64,000 nucleotides of DNA from Xiheibacterium sp038325765 (GTDB lineage Bacteria; Myxococcota_A; Polyangia; Nannocystales; Nannocystaceae). The stretch covers positions 62,001 to 126,000 of the forward strand of contig JBBQJI010000003.1 of NCBI GenBank assembly GCA_038325765.1. The letters run 5' to 3'. The translations under genes were made by a program, and so were the position numbers. The notes beneath the pieces are model-generated. The model saw only the letters and a list, made by a program, of their open reading frames with translations, searched no databases and had not been told where the DNA came from. Shown in pieces: positions 17,562-26,251 of this stretch. Position 1 is the first letter of the stretch, and every line of letters starts with the position of its first letter.

Positions 17562-19729
17562 TGGCCGCGCCGCCTTCGATTCGGCACGTGCTCGCCCCGG
17601 CCGACGTCGCCACCGGCGTCGTCGGGGCGGCGTTGCTGCTGGCGGTCGAGCTCACAGCCGTCGCCGGATCGGGCACGCCACTGCTGGGCGCGACGGCGCT
17701 GCTGCTCGCGCTGGGCTGGTTCGTCGGCGTGGCGATCGGGCTGGCGAACGCGGTGGTGCGGGTCGCCCGGTTGGGACCGTGGGCGGCGGCGGCCGTGCGC
17801 GCGCTGCCGAGCCTCGCGGCCACCGTTCCCCTCGCGCGCCACCTGTTCGACGGCGCCTTCGCGGCCACGCTGCCCGGTGCCGCGTGGGCCCCCGTGGGCC
17901 TGCCGGCGCTCGCGACCGCCGCCCTGTGGCCGACCCTGCGCGTGGGCGAGGCCATCGTCGCCGGCCGCGGCGGACGCCTGGTCACGGGCGTGCTGCTGCT
18001 CGCGGGCACCGTCGCCGTCGAGTGGGTGAACCGCAACGCGATGCGCAGCGAGTACCCTGACATCCACACGTTCTTGCTGGTCGCCGAGGTGGTGGCGGCG
18101 GGCCTCGGCGCGCGCCTGCTCGGCACCGCCTGCGGGGCGTGGCCTGGCGCCGGGGCGCGGGCGGTCCATGGCATGCGCGCGCTGTCGGTGATCCTCGGGG
18201 CGGGCCTGGTCGACACCGCCCTGCGCGGCTTCGAGTCCCCCGAGGCGCGCCTGGCGGTGTCGACCGCGGGCATGCACACGCGGATGTTGCTGCGGCTCGG
18301 CCGCGGCGTCGCCGATCTCGACGGCGATGGCCACGCGCGCCTGTTCGCCGGCGGCGACTGTGACGACGCCGACCCGTCCGTCTTCCCGGGCGCGGCGGAG
18401 ATCCTGGGCAACGTGGTCGACGAGAACTGCGACGGCGTCACCGGCGAGGAGCCGGCCAGCCGCGAGATCGTGGCGGCCAAGGTCGAGCACGGCGCCCAGC
18501 TCGAGCGTTGGCGCGACGGGCCCGAGCTCGGCGGCCTGCTCGCGCGCACCCGCGACATGAACGTGGTGCTCGTCGCCGTCGACACGCTGCGGGCCGATCT
18601 GTTCGAGGACACCGCGGCCAACCACGCCGATTTCCCCCACATCTTCGCGCTGCTCGACGACTCGCGGCACTTCACCCGCACCTTCGCGCCGGCGGCGGGC
18701 ACCGATCTATCGATGTCGGGCGTGCTGACTGGCCAGATCGATCCCTTCGCGACCACCGAGCCCACCCTCGCCGAAGCCATGCGCGGCCGCGGTCGCGCGA
18801 CGTGGGCGGTGATCCCCAGCGAGGTGATTCGCTACGTGGGCAAGGCGATGCTGACCCGCGGACTCGACGGCCACGATCGCCTGATCAACGACCTGCACCA
18901 GCGCGACGTCGGCACCTACCCGACGGGCCCCCGCACCACCTCGCTCGCCCTGGCCTTCCTCGACGCCAACTCCAGCGAGAAGGCGCACCGCCCGTTCTTC
19001 GTGTGGGCCCACTACTTCGACGTCCACGAGCACCAGGAGATCAAGCTCACCAACCTGCGCGAGCTCGTCGGCGACGTCGGCGAGCTCGACCGCGCCGGCC
19101 GCTATCGCCTGATGGTGCGGGTGGTCGACGACCAGATCGGGGCGCTCGTCGCCGCGCTGCGCGAGCGCGGGCTGTGGGAGCGGACCATCGTGGTGCTGGT
19201 CAGCGACCACGGCGAGGGACTCGGCGAGGATCCGCGGCTGCCCGACAACCACGGCCGGTTCGTCTACAACCCGCTCGTCCACGTGCCGATGGCGATCCGC
19301 GTCCCCGGGCTCGCGCCGCGGCGGATCGACGCCGCGGTGTCGCTGCTCGACGTCTATCCCACGCTGCTCGAGTTGGCGGGCGCGCCAGTGCCCACCGTCG
19401 ACGGCGAGAGCCTCCTGCCCTACCTCGTCGACGGCGCGCCCGAAGGGCTCACCGCCCGAGTCCGGCCGCTGCCGCTCAACGAGACCGACCAGTTCGGCGT
19501 GGTGATGTGGCCGCACAAGTTGCTCGTGCGGCGCGAGGACAACCTGGTGGAGATCTTCGATCTCGCCCGCGACTTCGGCGAGACCAGAAACCTCGCCGGC
19601 GGTGACCCCACGTTGATGCAGTCGCTGTACGCTGCCTACGGCACGCTGTCGCCGGTCGCGATCGACCGCACCGGCAAGGGCCGTCGCGCGCGGGACAAGG
19701 TCGCCCAAGCGGCCGCCGAGCCCGACTGA
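17561..19729 (+). CDS. Membrane sulfatase-fold enzyme with Thr nucleophile and MopE-like metal motif
   Basis: The start GTG overlaps the thiC TAG by one base. The 722-residue protein has about five or six hydrophobic segments in residues 10-220. A MopE-type metal-binding motif follows (about 252-295: DLDGDGHARLFAGGDCDDAD, then FPGAAEILGN and ENCDG). The sulfatase/alkaline-phosphatase-fold domain covers about 335-700. Metal-site residues are present in VAVDTLRADLF and VSDHGEGLGED, with HVPMAI later. The nucleophile block reads TDLSMSGVLTG (T381), with Thr where sulfatases need Cys or Ser. Thr is the nucleophile in phosphoethanolamine and lipoteichoic transferases, so a phospho-transfer role is more likely than sulfate hydrolysis. 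Coupling to thiC may be incidental. Confidence 0.8.
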
Positions 19730-19752
19730 CGCCCGGACCGCGGCGCCTTCGG

Positions 19753-21207
19753 TCAGGGCACGCGGGCCGATGCCACCGGGCGCGAGGGAGTCGCCAGCAC
19801 GACGAGGGCCACCGTCGCGAGCGCACCCGCGAGCATCGTCGCCAGCACGACGCTGTAGGCGGTGACGATGGGCAACAGCGGCGGTGGGCCGCCGACCAGG
19901 GCGGACGGCACGCGACACACCCACGCCGTGGCGATCCAGGCGGCGGCGGTGGGCAGTAAGAGTGCGGCGATTACCCGCGCGGGGGCGGCGGTGTGCAGGA
20001 GTCGGGCGCACGCCACCGCGAGCACCGCGTAGCCACCGACCGCGCCGAGGAGCACGTCAGCGCCGAGCGGCGGATACACCACGGGGTTCGACAGCGTGAT
20101 GGCGCCGTACCCGAGCACGACCCCGAGCCACGCGAGCAGCGGCCACGCAAGGGCGAGCCAGACCGCGCGGCCGAGCATGACGACGGCCGCCACGATCCCG
20201 CCGGTAGCGAGCAGCGCTCCGATGGCGACATCGAGCGCGGCCGGTCGCGGCAGCGTGGCGTCGGGCCTGGGATCGGCGAGCGCGGCCGCGAGCGTGCGGC
20301 CTTTCGCCTCGGCCGCAGGCGTCAGGCCGAGGGCTTCGGCGATCGCCCGGTGCAGATCCACCAGGTGCACGGCGGCTCCCGGCGGCGCGGAGGGCTCGAC
20401 GTCGCCGAAGATGCACGCGCGCACCAGCCGGATCGCGTCCTCGGCGTCGCCATGCCCGCCGCCGGGTCGATGACCGTGATCGGAGAGCACGAACCATCGC
20501 GTGCGACCGGGCGATGGGTCGGCGGCTACCCACGACGCCAGCATCGCGTCGGCCTCCGCGGCCGCGCGCCGGTAGGCATCGGAGTCGCCGCCGCGGGCGT
20601 GGCCGGCCTCGTCGATGCGCAGCACGTGCACGAACACCAGCGGCGATGACGACGCGACCGCGGTCGTCGCAGTGGGCACGAACTCGGCCGTGCGCCACGC
20701 CGATCCGACAGGCTCGATCTCGTCGCGCGCCAGCGCGGGCTCGACGTGCGCGAAGCCGAAGCTGTGCACGATGTCGCGGTGCGACTCGCCCACCGCGACC
20801 GAACCCGCGACCCGAGCGCCGAGCGCCGTGCCGGGCGGAGGATCGAGGCGGACGGTGCGGTACAGCACCCCCGACTGGCCCTGTGTCAGCCCGGTCCACA
20901 GCACGTGCTGTACCGGCAGCGACACGGTGGGGAATCCGACATCGACGACCAGATCGCGACCGCCGGCGCACAGGCGCGACAGCTCGGGCAAGCCCGCTGC
21001 ATGGGCGCGCGAGAGCCCGTCGAGCAGCACGACGCGGACGCGGGCGGCGGCGCCATCCCCCGGCCCCGCATCGGCGGTGAGCGGAGGCGGTGCGCCGGCG
21101 ATGCCGTCGACGAAGAACCGTCCGATCACCTGGCGTCGTACCGCGTAGCAGGCCCACGCGATCGCCACGAGCGCGAGGGCCAGCGCGACGCGACCGCGCA
21201 GGCTCAT
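19753..21207 (-). CDS. Membrane-anchored alkaline-phosphatase-superfamily (phosphodiesterase-like) protein
   Basis: The 484-residue protein has an N-terminal membrane anchor (about 5-24). A type I phosphodiesterase/PigN-like catalytic domain follows, with VVLLDGLSRAH, GFPTVSLPVQHVLWTG (Thr nucleophile region), RIDEAGHARGG and VLSDHGHRPGGGHG, which give the expected metal ligands. The C-terminal 180 residues contain about five hydrophobic helices. It probably transfers or removes phospho-groups on an envelope molecule. It is last in a three-gene overlapping set (overlap 4 bases with the upstream gene) and converges with the sulfatase-fold gene. Confidence 0.78.
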   Translation of the reverse strand: MSLRGRVALALALVAIAWACYAVRRQVIGRFFVDGIAGAPPPLTADAGPGDGAAARVRVVLLDGLSRAHAAGLPELSRLCAGGRDLVVDVGFPTVSLPVQHVLWTGLTQGQSGVLYRTVRLDPPPGTALGARVAGSVAVGESHRDIVHSFGFAHVEPALARDEIEPVGSAWRTAEFVPTATTAVASSSPLVFVHVLRIDEAGHARGGDSDAYRRAAAEADAMLASWVAADPSPGRTRWFVLSDHGHRPGGGHGDAEDAIRLVRACIFGDVEPSAPPGAAVHLVDLHRAIAEALGLTPAAEAKGRTLAAALADPRPDATLPRPAALDVAIGALLATGGIVAAVVMLGRAVWLALAWPLLAWLGVVLGYGAITLSNPVVYPPLGADVLLGAVGGYAVLAVACARLLHTAAPARVIAALLLPTAAAWIATAWVCRVPSALVGGPPPLLPIVTAYSVVLATMLAGALATVALVVLATPSRPVASARVP

Positions 21208-21767
21208 GGCGCGGGCCGTCGCTGCGCCACCGCGGCGGGCGTCCGGCCGCGCCGACGGGCGACGGCGAGGAGCGCCACGCCCACGGCGAAGACGACACCC
21301 GCTGCGATCCCGGCGCCCAGGGCCAGCCGATTGCCGAGCTCGCCGCGCGCGACCAACTCGCGCCGACGCTCGATGTCGTCGCGTCCACGCAGCGGCGCGA
21401 GGGCATCGTCGGCGGCGGCGCCCAGGCCCAGGCCGACGACCATCGCCGCATAACCGCCGGCCCCGAGGATGATCGCGCCCACGCCGACGCGCTGCAGCGC
21501 TGATCGCCGTCCCGTCAGGCCGCTGCGCGACGTCGGATCGATCTCGGGATCAGGGCGCGGCGGCGGCACCCTCGCGACCTCGGGGTCGGCCACAGGAGAG
21601 GGCGCAGCGGGCTCTACGGTTTGGGTCTGCGAAGCTCCGGACAGCGCCGGTGTCGGCGCACTGGGGCCGGGCGCCGTCACTGCGGCCACGCCGGTATAGC
21701 GCCGCGCCGGCGGCTCGGCCTGTTGTCCGGCCAACGTCAACACCACCAGGGCCGCCGCGAGCTTCAT
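21204..21767 (-). CDS. Hypothetical membrane protein with signal peptide
   Basis: I do not recognise a family. The 187-residue product starts with a short signal-like segment (MKLAAALVVLTLAG), followed by a Pro/Ala/Thr-rich region (20-80). Two hydrophobic helices come next (about 95-117 GVGAIILGAGGYAAMVVGLG and 150-168), separated by a charged stretch, ELVARGELGNRLA. An Arg/Pro-rich end follows. It overlaps its neighbours by 4 bases on both sides, so it is translated with the FG-GAP lipoprotein before it and the phosphodiesterase-like protein after it. Confidence 0.75.
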   Translation of the reverse strand: MKLAAALVVLTLAGQQAEPPARRYTGVAAVTAPGPSAPTPALSGASQTQTVEPAAPSPVADPEVARVPPPRPDPEIDPTSRSGLTGRRSALQRVGVGAIILGAGGYAAMVVGLGLGAAADDALAPLRGRDDIERRRELVARGELGNRLALGAGIAAGVVFAVGVALLAVARRRGRTPAAVAQRRPAP

Positions 21768-22942
21768 GGATCCACCGCCTGCCGCAGCAGCCGACCGTCG
21801 ACCAGGCGCACGATCTCGAGCAGACGCAGCGCGCCGAAGCGGGCGACGCCGAGCTGCGCCGCGCCGGTGCCCTCGAAGATCAACCCCTCGGGGTGGCGGT
21901 CGCCGTCACCGCGCCAGATCTCGTGGGCGAGCTCGGTCGCGACCACCACGTCGGGCACGCCGTCGAAGTCGGCGTCGAGGGCGGTCGCGGCCATCGGCGC
22001 GCGGTCGAAGGCCAAGCTGTCGACGACACGCAGCCCCCCCGCGGCAGTGGCACCGACGAGCGTCACGGTGTGGCCGAAGCCATCGAGGGTCAGAAAGTCG
22101 TGACGCCCGTCGCCGTCGCGATCGTAGGCGACCACTCCAGTGGGGCCGCGACCGACGTCGACGCGCACGAACGTGCCCCAGCTGCCGCCGATGATCACAC
22201 CCATGCGGTTTTGCCGTGCATCGACGAAGGCGAGGTCGAGTACGCCGTCGTCGTCGAGATGGATTGCAGGACCGACGTGCACCGCCGTGCCCACATCGAT
22301 CCGCTGGGGCATCGCGTCGGCGACGAGTTCCACGCGCAGCAACGAGCCAGCGTCGTCCACGAACGCGAGTTCTGCCGGGGCTTCGGTTCGGGCGACGACC
22401 GTGGCCTCGGCGACGATGTGGCCGACATCGAGCTCGAGCGCCGCCGCGAACCCGCCCTGGTCTGCCGCGAACACGGTGACCACCGAGCCGGCCGCGACCA
22501 CGATGTCGCCGTCACCGTCACCATCCGCATCGCCGAGCGCGAAGGCGACCCCGTTCGCAACCACCGTGTCCTGCAGCGCACCGCCGCGGGCGACCCAGTG
22601 CCGTACGGTGCCGTCGTCATCGAGCGTCACCAGCTCGTCGCGATCGTCGCGGTCGAGATCGGCGATACGAAACAAGCGAACCGACGTCGCGCCCGGGATC
22701 GCCACGGCGTCGCCGTAGCAGAGCTCGCCCGCCTCGTGGGCACCGTTGCCGCAGCGGCCACACAGCTCGTGTCGGCACTGCTGATCCGGTCCGCAGTCCC
22801 CCGGACCGCCGCAGATCGAGCCGATGGTGGCGTCGCCAGAGAAGCATCCACACAGCAGCGCGGCGAGCCCAGCGCCGGCCACTACGAGGGTCAATCGCCC
22901 GTGCTCCGCCGAGCCCGCCGACCCCGCCACCTTGGTGCGCAT
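21764..22942 (-). CDS. FG-GAP/VCBS-repeat lipoprotein
   Basis: The 392-residue protein has a lipoprotein signal ending in ALLCGC (lipid Cys at 33). A Cys cluster follows (CGGPGDCGPDQQCRHELCGR, then CGNGAHEAGELC). Repeated FG-GAP/VCBS calcium motifs then form a beta-propeller: DLDRDDRDELV, DADGDGDGDIVVA, DDDGVLDLAFVD, DRDGDGRHDFL, DADFDGVPDVVV. Such proteins sit on the outer membrane and bind ligands or partners. It is the first gene of an overlapping trio. The ATG at 22942 was chosen because it gives a complete signal peptide. Confidence 0.85.
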   Translation of the reverse strand: MRTKVAGSAGSAEHGRLTLVVAGAGLAALLCGCFSGDATIGSICGGPGDCGPDQQCRHELCGRCGNGAHEAGELCYGDAVAIPGATSVRLFRIADLDRDDRDELVTLDDDGTVRHWVARGGALQDTVVANGVAFALGDADGDGDGDIVVAAGSVVTVFAADQGGFAAALELDVGHIVAEATVVARTEAPAELAFVDDAGSLLRVELVADAMPQRIDVGTAVHVGPAIHLDDDGVLDLAFVDARQNRMGVIIGGSWGTFVRVDVGRGPTGVVAYDRDGDGRHDFLTLDGFGHTVTLVGATAAGGLRVVDSLAFDRAPMAATALDADFDGVPDVVVATELAHEIWRGDGDRHPEGLIFEGTGAAQLGVARFGALRLLEIVRLVDGRLLRQAVDP

Positions 22943-23053
22943 CGGCCTCACGTTGGCCAGACCGTACCACGCGAGCACGGCGGCACGGGCGGCGCGGCGG
23001 TGGTGCCCGAGCGCCGACGGGCGTGGCATCTTCGTGCCGTGCACGCCGCCGTC

Positions 23054-23443
23054 ATGCGCTCTTCCCCCGCCCTGCTCGTGCTCGTGACTTCGTGCTCCGC
23101 GGCGTACGACGTCGCCTTCGCGGTGCAGCTCGCCGACGACGTCCTCGTGCCGACCGGATCGTTCATCGCGTTCGCGATCAGTGAGTCGGTCGACCATCCC
23201 CCCACCGCGCGCACGCGGATCCCCGCAGCCCACGGCGTACGCAGCTACCAAGGCAAGGGCAGCATCTGCTGCGCGCCGGATCCGACGGTCCACCTGCAGG
23301 CCTTCGTCGACATCGACGGCGACCGCGTCCTCGATCCGGACGAGCCGCGTGGTGCCGATCACCGCGGCCCGATCACGCTCACCGACACGACCACTGCCAT
23401 GCCCAGCACCATCGTGATCATGCGTCCGGCCCCCACGCCGTGA
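23054..23443 (+). CDS. Small hypothetical lipoprotein
   Basis: From the ATG at 23054 the product has 129 residues with a short signal ending in VLVTSC (C14); an in-frame GTG at 23039 is possible. The rest resembles small beta-sandwich lipoproteins with a calcium-type loop, DIDGDRVLDPDEP (about 94-106), and a CC pair before it (SICCAPD). I do not recognise a named family. It diverges from the FG-GAP lipoprotein and converges with rsmE. Confidence 0.7.
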   Translation: MRSSPALLVLVTSCSAAYDVAFAVQLADDVLVPTGSFIAFAISESVDHPPTARTRIPAAHGVRSYQGKGSICCAPDPTVHLQAFVDIDGDRVLDPDEPRGADHRGPITLTDTTTAMPSTIVIMRPAPTP

Positions 23444-23476
23444 CCGTGGCCAGCTCGGCCCGGGACGCGCACTTCG

Positions 23477-24187
23477 TCACAGCGCCCCTAGCCGTGCGAG
23501 CACGGCGATGACCGCCGTCTCGACCCGTAGGATCCGCGGGCCGAGGTGCACGTGCTCGAAGCCGCCGTCGGTCCACAGCTCGCGCTCGAACGGCACCCAA
23601 CCGCCCTCGGGTCCGATCGCGACGATGACCGGATCCTCGAGATCACACGGGCATGGGCGAGCACCTTGTGGATCGGCGACAATCTTCCGGGCGTCGATGC
23701 GGGCCGCGAGTTCGTCCTCGACGAACGGGCGCAGCCGCTGCCGCGTCTCGACGATCGGCGCGACGGTGTCGCAGGCCTGCTCGAGCCCGAGCCGAACGTT
23801 GGCCGCGATCTGGGCGGCGGCGACGGCCGGCGAGCTCCAGTAGCTCTTCTCGACCCGGGCGCTGTGGCACAGCCAGATGCGTCGCACGCCGAGGGCGGTG
23901 ACGTGCTGCAGCAGGCGGCGGAGCACCGGCGGCCGCGGCAGCGCCAGCACCAACTCGATGCGCCGCTTGGGCGGCGGATCCTCGTCGAACGTGCACCGCA
24001 GCTCGAGCGCGTCGGCGGTGTCGGCGACGACGAGGGCGCGGCCGCGACGTCCGCCCATCAGCCCGACCCGCACCGTCTCGCCGACGGCCTTGCCCAGCAC
24101 CTCGCGGACGTGGGCCAAGGCCGGACCCACCAGCCGCGCGCGCCCCTCGGCGTCGACGTCGCCGGGCTCGAGCAAGATCAAATTCAC
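23477..24187 (-). CDS. rsmE: 16S rRNA m3U1498 methyltransferase
   Basis: The 236-residue protein has the SPOUT knot signatures of RsmE: VIVAIGPEGGW and LGPRILRVETAVIAVLA at the C-terminus. It also has the N-terminal PUA-like part with H-x-REVLGKAVGE and the KSYWSSPAVAAAQ block. It methylates N3 of U1498 in 16S rRNA. The GTG start overlaps the lnt stop (GTGA), supporting coupling. Confidence 0.95.
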   Translation of the reverse strand: MNLILLEPGDVDAEGRARLVGPALAHVREVLGKAVGETVRVGLMGGRRGRALVVADTADALELRCTFDEDPPPKRRIELVLALPRPPVLRRLLQHVTALGVRRIWLCHSARVEKSYWSSPAVAAAQIAANVRLGLEQACDTVAPIVETRQRLRPFVEDELAARIDARKIVADPQGARPCPCDLEDPVIVAIGPEGGWVPFERELWTDGGFEHVHLGPRILRVETAVIAVLARLGAL

Positions 24188-25782
24188 GCGCGACTCCGGC
24201 GGCGACGCGACGCCCACGCGATGATCACCCAACCCAGCGTGGCCGCGGCGCACACCCAGCGCAGCAGCCAGCCACCGCGGGCGAACACGGTCGGGTCGGC
24301 TGCGGTGTCGCGGACGATGGCGACGTCGGCGACGAGGTACTCGGGATCGACCGATCGTTGGGGCGTCGGCGCCCGCACCGGCCTCGACGCCACGAGGCGA
24401 CCGAGGTGATCGACGACGCTCGCCGGGCCCGCGGCGACGCTGCGCACCATCGGGATGCGGTGCTCCACCGACCGGAACTGGGCGAGCGCCAGGTGCTCCC
24501 ACGGCTCGGCCGTATCCCCGAACCACGTGTCGATGGTGACGTTCACGAACACCTCGATGCCGCCGTCGACAGCCGCGACCTCGCGGGCGAATTCGACGAA
24601 GATGTCCTCGTAACAGACCAGCGGCCCCAGATGCACCGGTTCGGCGTCACCCAGCGGCACCACCTCGAACCGCGCGGGCGCCTTGCCTGCGTTGTTGTGC
24701 GACACCGCCGGCACCAACGACATCACCCACTGCGGATCGACGACGGGCACGTACTCGCCGAACGGGACCAGCACGACCTTGTCGAACGTCCCCGTGATCG
24801 AGCCATCGGCGGCCATCGCATAGACGGTGTTGTACTCGAACGCGCCGTCTGGCTCGATGCTGGCCGCGCCGAAGATCGTCGGCGCGCGATGGATCCGCAT
24901 CACGCGGCGGTTCGGCTCGACGAAGTCGCGTAGGAACGGTCGCGTGGTGCGGTAGGGGAACGAGCCGGCCTCGGGCCACACCACGATCTGGGCGCCGTCG
25001 TCTTGGGCGCGCCGCGACATCACCCACAGCCGCGCCATTTTCTCCGATGGGTCGGTGGCGAACAGCGCCGTGTTCGGCTGCACGATCCCGACCCGGACGA
25101 TCCGTGCGCCGATGGCCGCGTCCTCGAGTGCGGCCATGCGCCAGTGGCCGAGGCCGAACGACGCGGCCGGGATCGCGATCGCTGTCGCCACCAAACCCAC
25201 GCGACGGCGGAGGCCATCGGTGCGTGCGGCCTTGGCGAGGGCCACCCCACACAGCACCACCTGGGCCTCGATCAACGCCACACCGCCGAGCTCCGCCGCC
25301 TGCATCCACGCGGGGACCTCGGCGATCCCGATCATCGGGGTGTACGGGAACAGCGCGGGCCACAGCGTCGACAGCCCGATCCACGACACCGCCGGCCACA
25401 CCCAGGACGCGACGCCGCGGGCCGGTGCGACGCTCGATGCCACGGCCCACAGTCCGAACGGCAGCGCCGTCCAGGCCGAGAACGCGGCGAGCCCCAACCA
25501 GGCGACCGGCGCCGGCAAGCCGGCGAAACGTTCGAGCATCTCGCCGATCCAGGGGAAGCCGACCAGCCCGATACCGAGGCCACCGAGCCAGCCGGCGAAA
25601 AAGCGCCGCGGTGCCCGTCGCTCGCGCAACGCCTCGGCCGACCACACCAGCGGCGCGAAGCCCAGCCAGATGAGCAACGTGGCCCCGCCCGGCGGTGAAC
25701 CGCTCGCGAGCGCCACGCCACCGAAGATCGCGACGACGAGCGGGAGCAAGTCGGCGCGGAGCGGCGGATCACTCGCGGCCAC
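24184..25782 (-). CDS. lnt: Apolipoprotein N-acyltransferase
   Basis: Starting at the GTG at 25782 gives 532 residues, with six or more N-terminal membrane helices and a C-terminal nitrilase domain. The catalytic triad is present as E in VVWPEAGSFP, K in FDKVVLVPFGEYVP and C in LVCYEDIF, at about 268, 334 and 388, close to E. coli E267, K335 and C387. It adds the third acyl chain to the lipid Cys of lipoproteins in the inner membrane, fitting the many lipoproteins here. The start overlaps the end of the cytochrome gene by 14 bases. Confidence 0.95.
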   Translation of the reverse strand: MAASDPPLRADLLPLVVAIFGGVALASGSPPGGATLLIWLGFAPLVWSAEALRERRAPRRFFAGWLGGLGIGLVGFPWIGEMLERFAGLPAPVAWLGLAAFSAWTALPFGLWAVASSVAPARGVASWVWPAVSWIGLSTLWPALFPYTPMIGIAEVPAWMQAAELGGVALIEAQVVLCGVALAKAARTDGLRRRVGLVATAIAIPAASFGLGHWRMAALEDAAIGARIVRVGIVQPNTALFATDPSEKMARLWVMSRRAQDDGAQIVVWPEAGSFPYRTTRPFLRDFVEPNRRVMRIHRAPTIFGAASIEPDGAFEYNTVYAMAADGSITGTFDKVVLVPFGEYVPVVDPQWVMSLVPAVSHNNAGKAPARFEVVPLGDAEPVHLGPLVCYEDIFVEFAREVAAVDGGIEVFVNVTIDTWFGDTAEPWEHLALAQFRSVEHRIPMVRSVAAGPASVVDHLGRLVASRPVRAPTPQRSVDPEYLVADVAIVRDTAADPTVFARGGWLLRWVCAAATLGWVIIAWASRRRRSRA

Positions 25783-26119
25783 GGACGAGCTCCACCAGTG
25801 CGTCCACGACCTCGGGCTTGCTCTGCAGATCGGGGTTGGCCGCCATGTTGGTGTCGAGGCCGACGGACCTCCCACCGTCGACGATGACCTTCGCGATGTG
25901 GGCGTCGTCGACCGACGCCTGCCACGCCTCGTCGACGAAATCGCGGGGCTTGACCGGCAACAGCTTCGCGCCGGGGCCATCCCCGCGACCGCCGACGCCA
26001 TGGCACACCGCGCACCTGTCGGTCCAGACGCGACGCGCCTCAGCGCGGGCCGCCTCGGGGGGAAGCGCCGGCCGGCCGCACGCACACAGCAGCGCCACCA
26101 TGGCGAGCAACCGACTCAT
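25769..26119 (-). CDS. c-type cytochrome lipoprotein
   Basis: The 116-residue protein starts with a lipoprotein signal ending in LLCAC (C14). It has one haem site CAVCH (36-40) followed by GVGGRGDGPGAKLLPVKPRD, the usual class I small cytochrome layout. M92 in DTNMAANPDL is the likely axial ligand. It would carry electrons at the periplasmic face. It is coupled to lnt by a 14-base overlap. The ATG at 26119 is preferred over an upstream in-frame ATG at 26215 because it places the signal peptide correctly. Confidence 0.88.
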   Translation of the reverse strand: MSRLLAMVALLCACGRPALPPEAARAEARRVWTDRCAVCHGVGGRGDGPGAKLLPVKPRDFVDEAWQASVDDAHIAKVIVDGGRSVGLDTNMAANPDLQSKPEVVDALVELVRGRE

Positions 26120-26215
26120 GCGCGGCGCTGCGGTCCGGTGCGCCGTGTTCGTGTGCCCGACGGTGATGCGCCGCAGGCACTCGACGTGCGCCGTGATGTC
26201 GGGAAACTCGGGCAC
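26120..26215 (-). pseudogene. Relic of the start of an Fpg/Nei-type DNA glycosylase gene
   Basis: An open stretch of 32 codons, in frame with the cytochrome, begins MPEFPDITAHVECLRRITVG. This is the conserved N-terminus of formamidopyrimidine-DNA glycosylases, which start MPELPD with catalytic P2 and E3. The similarity stops after about 22 residues. The rest of a 270-residue glycosylase is absent, and the cytochrome signal peptide follows. It may be the stub of a deleted gene now serving as leader of the cytochrome. Chance similarity is possible with such a short match. Confidence 0.45.
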
Positions 26216-26251
26216 GGTCGAGTAAGAGTGCGATGCAAGCGGTCGCAGCTG

